From NCBI RefSeq assembly GCF_035046485.1, contig NC_085138.1, forward strand, positions 59,191,254 to 59,255,253: DNA of 64,000 bases, given 5' to 3'. Shown here in pieces: positions 44,473 to 56,830 of the stretch. The DNA comes from Aedes albopictus (Eukaryota > Arthropoda > Insecta > Diptera > Culicidae). The notes under the pieces are model-generated. The model was not told the DNA's origin, made no database searches, and saw only the letters and a list, made by a program, of their open reading frames with translations. The stretch's first letter is position 1. Each line of letters starts with the position of its first letter. The position numbers and the translations under genes were made by a program.

Positions 44473-46316
44473 GCAGGGTGTTCTTGAACACCATGAACAG
44501 CTAGCTGTTGATGGCATTGGTTAGTCATTGATTTCACTTTTGGACTCAACATAGCTGCATAAGACTTTGCCAAGGAACGTTTCACTGAATTCCTCGAAAG
44601 CCACTAATAGAGCACCATAAATTTCAAATTGTTACTTGGGTGATGTTTAGCTAACAAGAAACTTGTTGCGATTCTTGGCGAATACCTACGTCCAAGTGTT
44701 TAGATTGACACCATCCGGTAGACGTTTGCCCTAAAAATCCATTAAGCTGCTTATCTACTTAATCCCTATGGTTTTGTAAACCCAATCCCACATTGCACAA
44801 GAGCACCTAGTTCGTTCAACTCCAGTAGAAAAACGCTTTATTTGCTCATAATGTGCCTCCGTGGACCTATTATATCTCAGATTCGTGCTCTTATTCCTTC
44901 TATCTATTGTACAACTCCCAATGACAACCCGTAAAAGTGCAAACAGCAATTTCCAAATGGCGCAAGCCATATAATTTCAACGTAGTTACGCAACTCAACA
45001 GTGGTGACCCTTTACGCAACTCATTCACTCGATTCTACCAACCAAATTGCGTCGCCGCACTAGAGCAGCAGACAGCAGCAGGCAGCAGCAGCAGCAGTCA
45101 CAATTTGGTCCAGATATCACGTCATGATCTGTGCGCGACCTTTTTTCCCGAGTGACCGACCGAAAGGTTCGCTCGGTAACCGTGTACGTACGCCATCGAC
45201 CGCCATGCAATGCCAACCGATTTCATGAACTTCTTCGCATGTCCAACCGAATTACGTCTTCAACGTTAGGTCTTGCAACCACCTTTCTTCTAACCCCTTC
45301 CCGTTCATAGGCACAACCAAGAAGCCTGGCAATTAAGATTGAACCGTTGCAGATTTAGGCAAGGTGAAAAGCGTAAGTATCACTAATAGAATTAAAGTTT
45401 CCCAATGAATTTCACGCTTCCGAGAGCTTCGCCCGTCTCATGGTAACGAACGGTTTGTGCCTGGTGGTGGTGGTGGTAGCTTCAATATCTTTCAATCAAC
45501 TCGTGAAAGGTTTAGACCTTACCAATTGTTCAGCAGATCATTGGACGAATAACATGACGACCGCTCCGGTGTAGTAAGAAAATCCAAACAACTGTAACTA
45601 ATGAATTTATTGTGCATGGTAGGTTTTTTTTTTGTTTCAATCCAACACTTGTGATGTTGTTATTTTGGTATGGGCTGCACGTGACGAGCAGGTGCCGGCC
45701 AAGAGCTTTGATTTGGGATGCTTCATGCCGGATCGCTGTTGAATGGTATGTCTTAGTTCGGAAAAGGTGCAATATGATTAATTAGGTTAGGAGTGCTCAT
45801 GCTTGAGTGGGCATGGAATTCTTCTAGTAAATTGATTCACTCTATCATTCCATCGCTTTAATTGCAGTTATTTTTTAATTGTTTAACTAATTGTTGAAAG
45901 GTTAATATGTTTATAGTACTTTTGTTTAACAAACAACGATTTTTTGGTATTCAACACTTTCTCAGTGTGTACCGACACACTCTTTACCAGGATCTGTTTT
46001 AATATTTCAATTGGTTTTTCGATGGAAGAAAACTACATAAATTGATCATGATTTCCTTTCGATCATGATGACATTTGAATTGATTGACTCAACAGTGGAA
46101 AATTTTGTGGAAACAATTTTGATTCTGTATTTTTTTTTTAAATTGCTGAGGAAATTTGCTTAAGATTTCACAAAAAAAGTTGGGTCTACGATGCTTCGTT
46201 CTTGAGTAAGGATTTTTCAAAGTAGATGGCGTCTGTGGATAATGTTTGTTTTCCTCTAATGTTTTATAGAAAATTAGGCGAATCGGATTTTTATCAATTT
46301 AGATTTTGTTCATATT
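44473..46316. other. Unique and AT-rich non-coding DNA
   Basis: A CAG-rich stretch lies at 45065-45096 inside balanced-composition DNA (44900-45480). Overlapping frames on both strands carry no domain. No transposon ends were identified. Confidence 0.4.
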
Positions 46317-46318
46317 TA

Positions 46319-46884
46319 CAGGGGGTGGCCAAAATGTTTGGGATAGGCAACTTTTTCTTCTCTCACAAAAAAGTTTAACATGCTATAACTTTTCATAGAG
46401 TGCATCAAAAAATCTCAAATTTTGACTGTTTGTCAACCTATTATATGTGCATCACTGGTACAAAGTTGGGCTCGATTGATAATTGTTTCGCAAAGTTAAC
46501 ACTTGGGTATGGGTATGGGTAAAAGTTTCAACCCGGTATAACTTAATTCGCTTTGAGAAAATATTACATTTTATAACGTCGTATTAAGTATCAATATATT
46601 GTTGATACACGTTAAAAAAATCATTCAATTCGGTTCACTGGTTTCCGAGATATGACAGTTTAAAAATTAGTTGTCTAAATAATAGTGTTTTACCAGAACG
46701 GTTCTTACGTCGTGAAAAATTAATCAATCGAGCGCAAATTTGTACCAATGATGCACATATAAAAGGTTGACAAACAGTCAAAATTTGAGATTTTTTGATG
46801 CACTCTATGAAAAATTACAGCATGTTGAATTTTTTGTTGGGAGAAAACAAAGTTGCCTATCTCAAACATATTGGCCATCCCCTG
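46319..46884. mobile_element. 566-bp TA-flanked element with CAGGGG ends
   Basis: The left end is CAGGGGGTGGCCAAAATG and the right, reverse-complemented, CAGGGGATGGCCAATATG. TA lies outside both (46317-46318 and 46885-46886). Long arms mirror each other (GTTTGTCAACC, ATCAAAAAATCTCAAATTTT). It is a Tc1/mariner-type foldback MITE without transposase. Confidence 0.85.
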
Positions 46885-46886
46885 TA

Positions 46887-48958
46887 TGTATATGCCAAAA
46901 ACTCCGAGCTCAGTTTCGTTCAATTTTTATATGTTTCGGTACATTTTAGTACCTATACAATTTAAATAAAATTAAAAAAGAAACATTTGCGTCGATTTTA
47001 TGTAAAATTTGATTTTATAAACATTTCGAAAATTGAAATGTCCACTAAATCGAGGTATACGTGCAGATGTTGGTTGATCAAAAGGTTATCCAAAAAAAAA
47101 CTTTAAATGCTCAACTTTGCGACAAAGATAAAAACCAACATTCACCAGATGAAAGCGAGATCCACCTCCAACTGCAATCAATTCTCCGCAATCAGTTTGC
47201 TTTGTTTCGCCAATAAACAGCATTTATGGTCATTCTCCACATATCTTGGAATTTATTAGTAGCAAGAAAGAAAGAAAGGAAGAAAAAAACGCACCAAAAC
47301 ACCTTAGGTGTGAAAGCACATCAAATTGTAGCAATCATTCATTATCCCCTTTATGCCTATGGTTTTACGCCGCTTCCGCTTTTCTCGCTCTTATACATAC
47401 AGTACAGTAACGTATATGCCTTCGGGAGTGTTTTTATAACCCTCCCCATACCCCATAGCCTAATTCGGTCGTCGGTCGGTGCAGAAAAGTATAATAAAGT
47501 GATAAATCCCGTCACTCCCACGCCTCGTCCCGCTGGCACTGCTGGCTGCTGACTGGTGCGGCGGCGGTGGCAGCGGTAAAAATGTTGCAGCCCGACGGCT
47601 ATATGACTTCTTCGCATAACCACCGACGTGCAGCATACCTTCCTCACCATGAACGTTGATGATTTGCCACCCCCTAAACTTCTCCACCACACCGCTCTCA
47701 ACAATATTTGAACGAAAGGCTAGAGGGCTTGCAAAAATGCGAAAGGTTCAAGAGGGGACCGGGCGGTGTAAGGTGCTCTTATTAGATCGACTCGGCTGGA
47801 GAAGGCGAAGAGCTGCGTTTAAACTTCGATTTGCAGGCATCTTCCCCCGCGAACCCACTACGCACGCTAGGTACGTTTCGGTTTTAGAGTTTCTCGAGAA
47901 GGGGACAAATAAATGGCATGGGTGGCATCAGCCTTTCACGAGTAGGTTTTGCCAGTAATTTGACAATATTGCGTTTACCATTTCCCTAAAAATTGCGAGG
48001 GTGGTTGTGGGGAGGGCGGGAATTTTCATCCGATGATGACGGTGACTATTGCAGTGTTGGTTTTCTTTCGTTTCATTCAGCACATTTTCTTTGCCATGAA
48101 GTTTTATGGGGCCCTCTGCAAGACCATGGTAAGAGTGAGTTCGAAGCCTGGTCCGGTCGAGGACTCTTCCAAAGTAAATTGACCATTTGAATAGAAATAT
48201 CCTGAAATAATTGGGTATTGAAGCTGAGAAACAGGCTTTGCTACAGTTGAGACATAACGCCAAATAGAAGAAAAAATAACATTCTTTTAAAGTTGGAAGC
48301 TCCCCGTACGTGGAAATTGCGATTGCGATACGGCAGAAGAAAATTGGTAAGCTGATTCCATCGAAAAGCTTGTGGATGGGTTTTTCGAAATTGAAGTGTT
48401 CGTCGATGTCGGGGGCAAATATTTGCGTTGTAAAGAGCAACCGAAAATATGTTCGGAATTGGTTTGAAGTTGAACAACATTGAAGGAGCTGAAGAGTGGG
48501 TGTCAAGAATGCTGGTGGAATAGTATTTTGGAAGGATGCTAAACTGAGCGAGAAATGCAAGTTTATCCAATTTTGATAAACTTTGTCATTGATACTAAAA
48601 CATTTGGTTCACTTTCTAAAGAGAAGGCGATACTTGCTAATGAAGATTAATGCGGGCTTACACGTATGAGTGTAATAAAAGCTTTAGCAATGTTACGATT
48701 TATGTATGATTTTCTAATAGGATCTTCCATTGCTCAGTTGTATAACGCGCAGTTACAACACAAAGTAACGATGAATGCAACATATTTTAATTGTTGATCA
48801 AATATCTAATGTAAAATATTTTTAATTCCACTATTTTTTTCGTAAAATTTCCTGTTCTAAAATCTAACTGTTATACCTATTCGAATTGCTAAAACACATA
48901 TGCTTCTAGTAAATGCAAAGTAGCTTTGTTAGCTTGAAGTAATTTTTTTCAATGTAAT
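46887..48958. other. Unique DNA, partly GC-rich, without a recognised gene
   Basis: 47340-48150 is of balanced to GC-rich composition. The longest frame is 210 residues on the minus strand at 47928-48560. Its peptide has no domain, no signal peptide and biased composition, and it overlaps other frames, so I do not call it. The remaining DNA is AT-rich. Confidence 0.4.
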
Positions 48959-48959
48959 T

Positions 48960-50288
48960 TTTGAAATAATCTAGAAGCTTTCCCAGCATAAATCCCTAAA
49001 GAAATTCCAGAAGCAATCCATGAGAAAATACTGGGAAAGCCCCTTGTAAGAAACTCTAGAGAAGTCAGAATTCCCAGAAAAATCTAAGAAGTAATCCAGA
49101 GAAAATCCCCCCAAAAAGTTTTTTAGATAAATTATTGAAGAAATCATTAAAGGAATCTCGGAAGAATTCCCTGGAAAATCCACAAAAGAAATCAGAGAAG
49201 AATTAATTATGGAATCGCAAGGTAAATATCTGATGGAATCTCTGAAAAAATCAATAAAAAAATCCTCAAATGAACCTCGGTAGGATTGCCCGAAAGAGTG
49301 TCGAAAGAATACCCGGAAGAAATCTCTAAAGGAATTCCGGGGCAATCTTCAAAAGAATAATAGGAAGAATCTTGGGAGGAGCACTCAATAGAGAAATTCT
49401 GGAACAAATTTCTGAAGAATCTCGAAGGAAGTTTATGGAAGAAATATGTGAGTAATCCCTGAAAGAATCGCAAAATAAATCCCTCTAATTATCAAGGAAA
49501 CAATCTCGGAAAACATGTCTGAAAGAATGCTAGAGGAATGTCTGAAGGAATCATTGAGGGAATCCTAAAACAAACTGTTGAGAAAACCCAAATTTATAAT
49601 ATCTGAAGAAAATTGGGGAAGCATGAATGAAAGAATTTTGGAAAGAAGGCCAAGAATAATCCCGGATGAAATCGCTGTGTGAATCCCAAGAAAAATGTAG
49701 AGACGGAAGAAATAAATGAATACATCCCGGGAGGTAATCTCTGAAGGAATTCAGGGAGGAATCTATGATGGAATCACTAGTGTAAACTCAAAAAAAAAAA
49801 ACAAATTCTAGTGGAATCCCCAAAGGAATCTCTGGAAGAATTTCCAAAGGAGTCCCGGAAGAACCACAAATAAATACCAAGAAATATATATGAAAATGGT
49901 GGAAGGAATCCCAGCAGAAATCTTAAAAAAAAAATCCCCAAAAAAATCTTGAAAGATTACTTAGTGAATCTGGAAAGGAATCCCTGAAGGAAACACGGAA
50001 AAAATCTCTGAGGGAATCCTATGAGGATTTTTTATAGAAATGCTGGAAAATATTCCTGAAAATATCCTGGAGAAACTCCTTAGGGGAATCCTGGGACGAG
50101 TCAACGAAGTGGAATGCCTGGAATAATCTGTGAAAACCCCCGGAAAAAATTCTGGGAGAAATCCCTGAAAAAACCCAAGAGGGTCAATTAAAGAATTCAG
50201 GGAGGAATTCCTAATGGAGTTTCAGAAAAAAAACTGGATAAATCTTTGACAGAATCCTGAAAGAATCGCTGGAGTAATCGCGGAAAAA
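48960..50288. repeat. Degenerate GGAATCCC/GAAGAAAT-type short repeat
   Basis: GAAGGAATC, CCTGAAAGAATC and CTCTGGAAGAATTTC words repeat for 1.3 kb. This is the same sequence type as the other degenerate blocks, in the opposite orientation. The 124-residue frame at 48971-49345 is translated repeat. Confidence 0.75.
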
Positions 50289-50296
50289 TACCTTAA

Positions 50297-50648
50297 GGCG
50301 AAACTGGAAGCATTTCCTCATTTTTTTGGTTTTTTATTTTTTACTAAATAACGAAGCAATATTTTTAAAATCGGTTTTCGTTCATATGTTAAGTATGGAT
50401 CAAAGTATCTTCTGATTTTTTTTGGGATGGAAAATGTTTTCCATTTTTGCAGAAACCATTTTTTGTGATTTTTTTTTTCAAAAATGCTTTCTGCAAAAAC
50501 GAAAAACATTTTCCACCACAAAAAAAAATCAGAAGATACCTTGATCCATACTCTAAATGTGCACGAAAACCGATTTTGAAAATATTGCTTCGTTATTTAA
50601 TAAGAAAAATTAAAAACCAAAAAGTGAGGAAATGCTTCCAGTTTCGCC
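50297..50648. mobile_element. 352-bp foldback element flanked by TTAA
   Basis: The left arm starts GGCGAAACTGGAAGCATTTC and the right arm ends with its reverse complement. TTAA flanks both (50293-50296 and 50649-50652). The arms stay complementary almost to the centre. TTAA suggests piggyBac-type insertion, although the GGCG ends are unlike typical CCC starts. A half copy lies at 5001-5175, where the flank reads TTCA. Confidence 0.75.
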
Positions 50649-50652
50649 TTAA

Positions 50653-51030
50653 GGAACTCAGCAGGAAATTTTTGACGAAATTCCGGTAAAAAACGCCGGA
50701 AAATTCCTAATTGAATTCCGAGGGTAACAGTTGCCAAAATGCCTTGAAGAAGCCCGGTAGGGATGCCAAAAGCAGCCCCTGGAAAATTTCTGGAAAAATC
50801 CTTGAAATGATGCCAGAGGGAGATTCCAGGAGTCCATAGAAAAATACTGAAATGAATCCCAAGAAGAATCCTGAGTGGATTATCGTGAGGAATTCCAGAT
50901 GAAATCCTGGCCTGAATCTCTGCAGTATTCTCGGGAACAATCACAAGGTAAAGTCTGGTAGAAAACCAAGGAAGGAATTGTTGAATATTTTTGTCGAAGT
51001 CCTGCGGGAAGTCCTGTATATAAGCCAAGA
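50653..51030. repeat. Degenerate short repeat, right part
   Basis: The block continues the degenerate repeat seen before the foldback, so the foldback inserted into it. The 143-residue minus frame at 50597-51028 is translated repeat. Confidence 0.65.
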
Positions 51031-51210
51031 TGTCAATGATATAAATTACATTAATTCGAATAAAAGATTCACTTTCTTATAAATAACTCATCCGATAACA
51101 TCAAACTTAAGTTCTAAACAATGCTTATGAAATTGCAAATAATTGCACTTGTTCTGAAGATTACTATGGATTAATAAAACCGAGAATAATTCCCAAAAAC
51201 TTTGGAATGT

Positions 51211-52688
51211 TCTGCTCTGCTCTGCTCTGCTCTGCTCTGCTCTGCTCTGCTCTGCTCTGCTCTGCTCTGCTCTGCTCTGCTCTGCTCTGCTCTGCTCTGC
51301 TCTGCTCTGCTCTGCTCTGCTCTGCTCTGCTCTGCTCTGCTCTGCTCTGCTCTGCTCTGCTCTGCTCTGCTCTGCTCTGCTCTGCTCTGCTCTGCTCTGC
51401 TCTGCTCTGCTCTGCTCTGCTCTGCTCTGCTCTGCTCTGCTCTGCTCTGCTCTGCTCTGCTCTGCTCTGCTCTGCTCTGCTCTGCTCTGCTCTGCTCTGC
51501 TCTGCTCTGCTCTGCTCTGCTCTGCTCTGCTCTGCTCTGCTCTGCTCTGCTCTGCTCTGCTCTGCTCTGCTCTGCTCTGCTCTGCTCTGCTCTGCTCTGC
51601 TCTGCTCTGCTCTGCTCTGCTCTGCTCTGCTCTGCTCTGCTCTGCTCTGCTCTGCTCTGCTCTGCTCTGCTCTGCTCTGCTCTGCTCTGCTCTGCTCTGC
51701 TCTGCTCTGCTCTGCTCTGCTCTGCTCTGCTCTGCTCTGCTCTGCTCTGCTCTGCTCTGCTCTGCTCTGCTCTGCTCTGCTCTGCTCTGCTCTGCTCTGC
51801 TCTGCTCTGCTCTGCTCTGCTCTGCTCTGCTCTGCTCTGCTCTGCTCTGCTCTGCTCTGCTCTGCTCTGCTCTGCTCTGCTCTGCTCTGCTCTGCTCTGC
51901 TCTGCTCTGCTCTGCTCTGCTCTGCTCTGCTCTGCTCTGCTCTGCTCTGCTCTGCTCTGCTCTGCTCTGCTCTGCTCTGCTCTGCTCTGCTCTGCTCTGC
52001 TCTGCTCTGCTCTGCTCTGCTCTGCTCTGCTCTGCTCTGCTCTGCTCTGCTCTGCTCTGCTCTGCTCTGCTCTGCTCTGCTCTGCTCTGCTCTGCTCTGC
52101 TCTGCTCTGCTCTGCTCTGCTCTGCTCTGCTCTGCTCTGCTCTGCTCTGCTCTGCTCTGCTCTGCTCTGCTCTGCTCTGCTCTGCTCTGCTCTGCTCTGC
52201 TCTGCTCTGCTCTGCTCTGCTCTGCTCTGCTCTGCTCTGCTCTGCTCTGCTCTGCTCTGCTCTGCTCTGCTCTGCTCTGCTCTGCTCTGCTCTGCTCTGC
52301 TCTGCTCTGCTCTGCTCTGCTCTGCTCTGCTCTGCTCTGCTCTGCTCTGCTCTGCTCTGCTCTGCTCTGCTCTGCTCTGCTCTGCTCTGCTCTGCTCTGC
52401 TCTGCTCTGCTCTGCTCTGCTCTGCTCTGCTCTGCTCTGCTCTGCTCTGCTCTGCTCTGCTCTGCTCTGCTCTGCTCTGCTCTGCTCTGCTCTGCTCTGC
52501 TCTGCTCTGCTCTGCTCTGCTCTGCTCTGCTCTGCTCTGCTCTGCTCTGCTCTGCTCTGCTCTGCTCTGCTCTGCTCTGCTCTGCTCTGCTCTGCTCTGC
52601 TCTGCTCTGCTCTGCTCTGCTCTGCTCTGCTCTGCTCTGCTCTGCTCTGCACTGCTCTGCTCTGCTCTGCTCTGCTCTGCTCTGCTCT
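51211..52688. repeat. TCTGC pentanucleotide satellite, ~296 copies
   Basis: The unit TCTGC runs for 1,478 bp with one visible substitution, an A for T at 52651. All six frames stay open because a 5-base unit without stop words cannot create one, giving false ORFs up to 619 residues (LLCSA and AEQSR repeats). Such homogeneity points to recent expansion or strong homogenisation, or to an assembly estimate of a longer array. Confidence 0.97.
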
Positions 52689-54792
52689 AAATTTAGTTGT
52701 AGCCAAATGGTTTCCAAGTGAGTCAAAACATCCTTGGTTGCGGATGACAGATGAGAATTCCACATGGATGGATTTCAGCGATAAAGGAAAACCGTGCAAA
52801 AGGTATATGGGTTCAATACTCATTGCGCTTCATAATCTTCCGGTATTTTTTTTGAGGTCCCTCGTCATTAACCATTATTTCATCTCAAGTGCACCTTTAT
52901 TTGCAGAAATAAATACATTAAAATTTACTTTCCAATCTTCCTGGTGTGGGAACCAATTGCATAGCAAACCACTCATCAATCCTTCAAGGGCTGGGACGAC
53001 CATCAGTGTCATCTTCGGTGTCCAACGACACGACAGATGTAACAATAACTGTCTGCAGTAGTTTCTCCCTCCCGTCAAACACACAATGTCCACCGGACAC
53101 CGATCCGTCATTCGTTCCAATCAAAACCAAACCAAGTTGTGTGTGTACTCTTGCGCCAGATTTCACCCATCCATGTGTGCCCACCCAAAAGGGAAAGTCC
53201 ATTCAGTAGAACCAATATTTGCCCTTACGATTTCTGTTGCAGTCAGTCGTCCTCTATAGAAGAGCTGCTGCTGCTGCTCCATTCATTCATCGGTGGTATT
53301 TGCCCATTCAATTATGCTCTTTGAAGCACACCCCAGTGTACATGTGCAATGTGCATTCAGAGCGGCGAAAAGACATGTGATTCACCACCATCCATGGTTA
53401 GATGGTCCGCCAGCCAAAAAGACATCCGACCGAGATGATCTACTAACCATTATGTGAGGGCTCTCACACACGTAAGGGACCGATCCGTACCGTTGTTGTC
53501 GTCCAATTCGTGCTCACCCCTTCGGAAAGCTCCAAAAATGCAATCAAAAATCGATTAGTGCAACGTTTGGTTTCCCAATTTTGAACTTTGATTGGAAGAG
53601 TGTTGGTTGGGCTACTGCTGCTGCTTCTTTGGGCCCATGCAAGGAGGAAACGAGCAGCAGCGGTGCGGTGGGTGCACTTTTGATTGGAATTTGCTCAATC
53701 AGGATGAAGCAACTAATTTTTCGTTGTGGCCCACATTTTGATGAACATGCGGGGGTGATGATGTCAATTTTCAATTTAGAAGTGCTTGACATCGATAACT
53801 ACCGTAAGAATGAGTTTGTTAAATAGAACGTTGATACTGTCCATCATGACCTGACCAGATGTAAATAATCATAGGGTATCGATTCCCTTATAAGTGCTCC
53901 TATTTTCCATCCTACTTAAAAACACAGTTTGGAGCACTGTGGTAGAATTGGTACTAGATTAAGACATATTTTCAATAGATCTACTATGAAAGAATCAAGA
54001 AATTGATTGAATCATGAAATTAAATAACAGGAAAATTGATCTGCTCATCACAACTGCAATCGCATTGCTTGACCACTTTAACTGCACACATAGGCCGTTT
54101 GGTGCGTTGTTGTTGTTGCGCTTTGTTCCCATTGAGAACTGGATTAGAGCCAACGAAAGCGAAACTTTTAACCGGCCAACATTCATCGAAGACGATGATG
54201 ATGTTCAGATGAAGAGACGCAACAAAGTTTGACGTAATGCTGACTTGCTTGCATTCCGGGCTCTGCTCGCCGTGGCCGATGCGATGCCTACACGGTCTAA
54301 TTTTTTGGGCAGTTTAATTCGATTTTTTTTTTCGCTCCATCACCGATCGGATGAGCGAAAATAAAGATGCAAAATCGACCGTTTTGCAAGGTTTAACGCG
54401 AAACGGCGATGGAGTTGCGGTAGGCTAGCGGTTAAATGCAAAATGCAATAGTCAAGGTTGTTGGTTTAGGCGGGGCAGTTTAGGTCAAATTAAGTTTTAA
54501 CCGGTTTTGGCTTAATTATAGATTGCAATTTGCAATTTGGGCTGGCTTAGAATTGAGGTTCTCGAGTAAATACAGAAAACCAAGAGCTTAAAATATTTCG
54601 TCCATGGTTTTTTTTTCATTATTTTTAGTGTGACGTCCCAGTTTTTACAGAACAGATCCAGCTTCTGTTATGATTATTGACTTTTTATTATGGGGAAATT
54701 CAGTTCGAGGCTATGACTACCGCTTCTGATTCATATGCTGAAGACCTTGAGTTTAAACCCAGGCTTTTCCCTTTCCTCCTACTTGGTACTTG
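52689..54792. other. Mostly unique DNA without a recognised gene
   Basis: Balanced composition at 52940-53600 and 54000-54300. Frames of 60-87 residues overlap on both strands and carry no domain. No transposon ends, SINE boxes or RNA genes were found. Confidence 0.4.
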
Positions 54793-54848
<56 letters not shown>

Positions 54849-54849
54849 G
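54793..54849. repeat. CTGT tetranucleotide microsatellite, ~14 copies
   Basis: A perfect run of CTGT/ACAG units directly abuts the broken 3' side of the R1-type element. The same tetranucleotide, in the same orientation, borders the element's other side at 56873. Confidence 0.95.
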
Positions 54850-55141
54850 GGGTCCACCTTGGGGGCGCATAGCAGCTGCACACAAAGATACCGTTGATCT
54901 TGGCGATAACAAAACCTTCATGATCGTTATCCACTACTTCTTGAATGGGAAACCCGCCTGTAACTTGGATTGCCGCTATCCTTGCTTTATCCGCCACCCA
55001 GTTACCGTTATTGATAGGAACTCGGTACGGCTCTGCAATTATTGCGACGTCGCACTTGGTTTCCGTTGTCGACTGCCACAACAGTTGCTGTGCTGCATCG
55101 CAATGATTGAGATTCACTTGCGTTATCTCCATCATTGTCAT
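54848..55141 (-). pseudogene. R1-type ORF2, N-terminal endonuclease part (truncated)
   Basis: This is the start of an apurinic-like endonuclease that nicks target DNA for non-LTR retrotransposition. The frame starts MTMMEITQVNLNHCDAAQ. The conserved N of VNLNH, the catalytic E of AEPYR and the CYAPPRW strand are visible in about 98 residues. It overlaps the gag stop by ATGA (55138-55141), an arrangement that permits termination-reinitiation. It ends abruptly in CAGA repeats. The rest of the endonuclease and the whole reverse transcriptase are missing, so it cannot work. The R1 clade is inferred from the motifs and the gag type. Confidence 0.8.
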
Positions 55142-55419
55142 TGTTGACCTGCCTTCGCCTTCTTGTACATCGGGCATTTGAAGCCACCCGTCGAATGATC
55201 GTTTCCGTCCTCCGGTTTGCAGAACATACACCTCGGTTGCTTCGTGCAGTCTCGAGCAACGTGACCACTTCCGCCGCATCTCCAGCACAATGTGGACCTG
55301 TCAGGGCCCTTGCAGCTTCTCGCCTGGTGACCGAACTCTATACACCGGAAGCATCTCTCCATCTGCTTAAGGTGAAACGGGACGCCGTGTTATTTTTCCT
55401 ATCTTGCCTCTCTTTCTAA

Positions 55420-55592
55420 CAATTTGCCTCGCGATTTTGAAGATGGTAATCTCGAGTTCTATCACACTGAAGATGCTGAAAAACAATCAGCATATGCACT
55501 GCAAGTGAGCATACACAGTGATAGGTTTTTGTTGCAAAATATGAAGTAGAATCTGAGATTACCATCTTAGTAGCAACAGAGCAATGGCGGAT
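55420..55592. mobile_element. ~170-bp MITE inside the gag gene
   Basis: AAGATGGTAATCTCGAGTTC on the left mirrors GAATCTGAGATTACCATCTT on the right. The outer bases TTTGCCTCGCG and TTGCTCTGTTGC (reverse complement) are also related. The gag similarity stops at both edges. Exact ends and target duplication could not be fixed. Confidence 0.7.
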
Positions 55593-56808
55593 ATTTCCCC
55601 GACCGTCCCGTCCGCCCTTAACAACTCGAGGAGTGGCTCTCAGAGTGCCCACCGCCCAACCAACTTTTATCTTGCCGATCTCCACCAGCTTGTTTGCAGC
55701 GTCAACCGATAAGCGAATCGCCGCCGTCTGGGTGCCTCCAAACGCTTTCCTTAACCGAATTTGCACCGGAACATCCAGCTTACACTGCTCGGTTAGGGCA
55801 AATCTCAGTTCCTCTTCTGTCGTGACCGCATCCAGATCCCTGCACTCGATCACCACCTCCTGTGAAAGAGCCCTGACATTTGCATCGCTGCCCAGGGATT
55901 TCGCGACGAGTTCCCGGTAATCCAGGCTCTTAACAGCTGGATCTTTCTTTAGCTCGAAGATCATCTCGCCTTTCTGCGTGCGCCGTGTCTTAACCACGTT
56001 TTCGCCCAACTCCTTAAGGTCCGGATCCTCCCTCACCTTCCTGAGAAGCGCAGCGTACGTTGTCTTGTCGCTCGCTTCGACTATGAGGGCACCACCTCTG
56101 CTTTTCCTCCTAGATGGCCGAAGTTTATCTTTCTTTTCCGGTTCCGTCTTCCTTTCTATTTTTTCCTTTCGCTTTTTTTTCTTAACTCGCTGGCTTTCAA
56201 CGGTGCGCCATCCACTGTCTCTTCCATCGTTTCTCTGATCGTCGACGCGTGACTGATCGTTCTTCTGCTTCTTCGGGACTTCCTCGTCTCCAGGCGTGTC
56301 CCTACCTCTTTTCTCCGAGCGGTGACTCTTAGGCGTCTCCCGAGTTTCCGCCGTAGCTCTTCCTGCAGCTTCCGTTACAACCTTTTCAGCTGTTTCAGCT
56401 CTCAATCTGAGTGCCTTTTGCTCTCGTTCAGCAGCTATAACAGCAGATTTAATGTTCGTCACCATCTGCTTAATTTTCAGGTGCACGTTGTGTCTGTCCT
56501 TCACAAACTCGTACAGTTCGTTCACCTTCTTCCTCACCTCACCTAAACCCGACTCTTGAGCAGCACTGCTCTTCGGCGTCGGCGTGAACACTCGCTGGTT
56601 CGAAGACCCTAGCTCCTGCTGGTTTCCTTGGAGCTCGCTTCGGATTGTGCTACTGGTAGCGATCGCTGCGGTTTCCAACGGTTTCCAGCTGGAAACCAGA
56701 AGCTCGGTCACTCCCCGAAGGAAGAGCCAAAGGTGGTAATCCACACGGATGTGTGAACGATTTTCGCTGAGGATGAATTCCCAAGCTGCCACCACCCGAC
56801 TCGCAGAA

Positions 56809-56830
56809 GGGGGGGGGGGGGGGGGGGGGG
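56809..56830. repeat. 22-base G tract
   Basis: An uninterrupted G run lies in the 5' part of the R1-type gag frame, where it is read as a proline run on the minus strand. It may be a slippage product. Confidence 0.95.

Noticed and set aside
47928..48560. 210-residue minus-strand frame as a possible host gene
   Set aside because: No domain, signal peptide or sensible composition; overlapping frames on both strands; no splice context that would support an exon.
51164..53061. Open frames of 504-619 residues (LLCSA or AEQSR repeats)
   Set aside because: They are produced by the TCTGC satellite, which has no stop word in any of the six frames.
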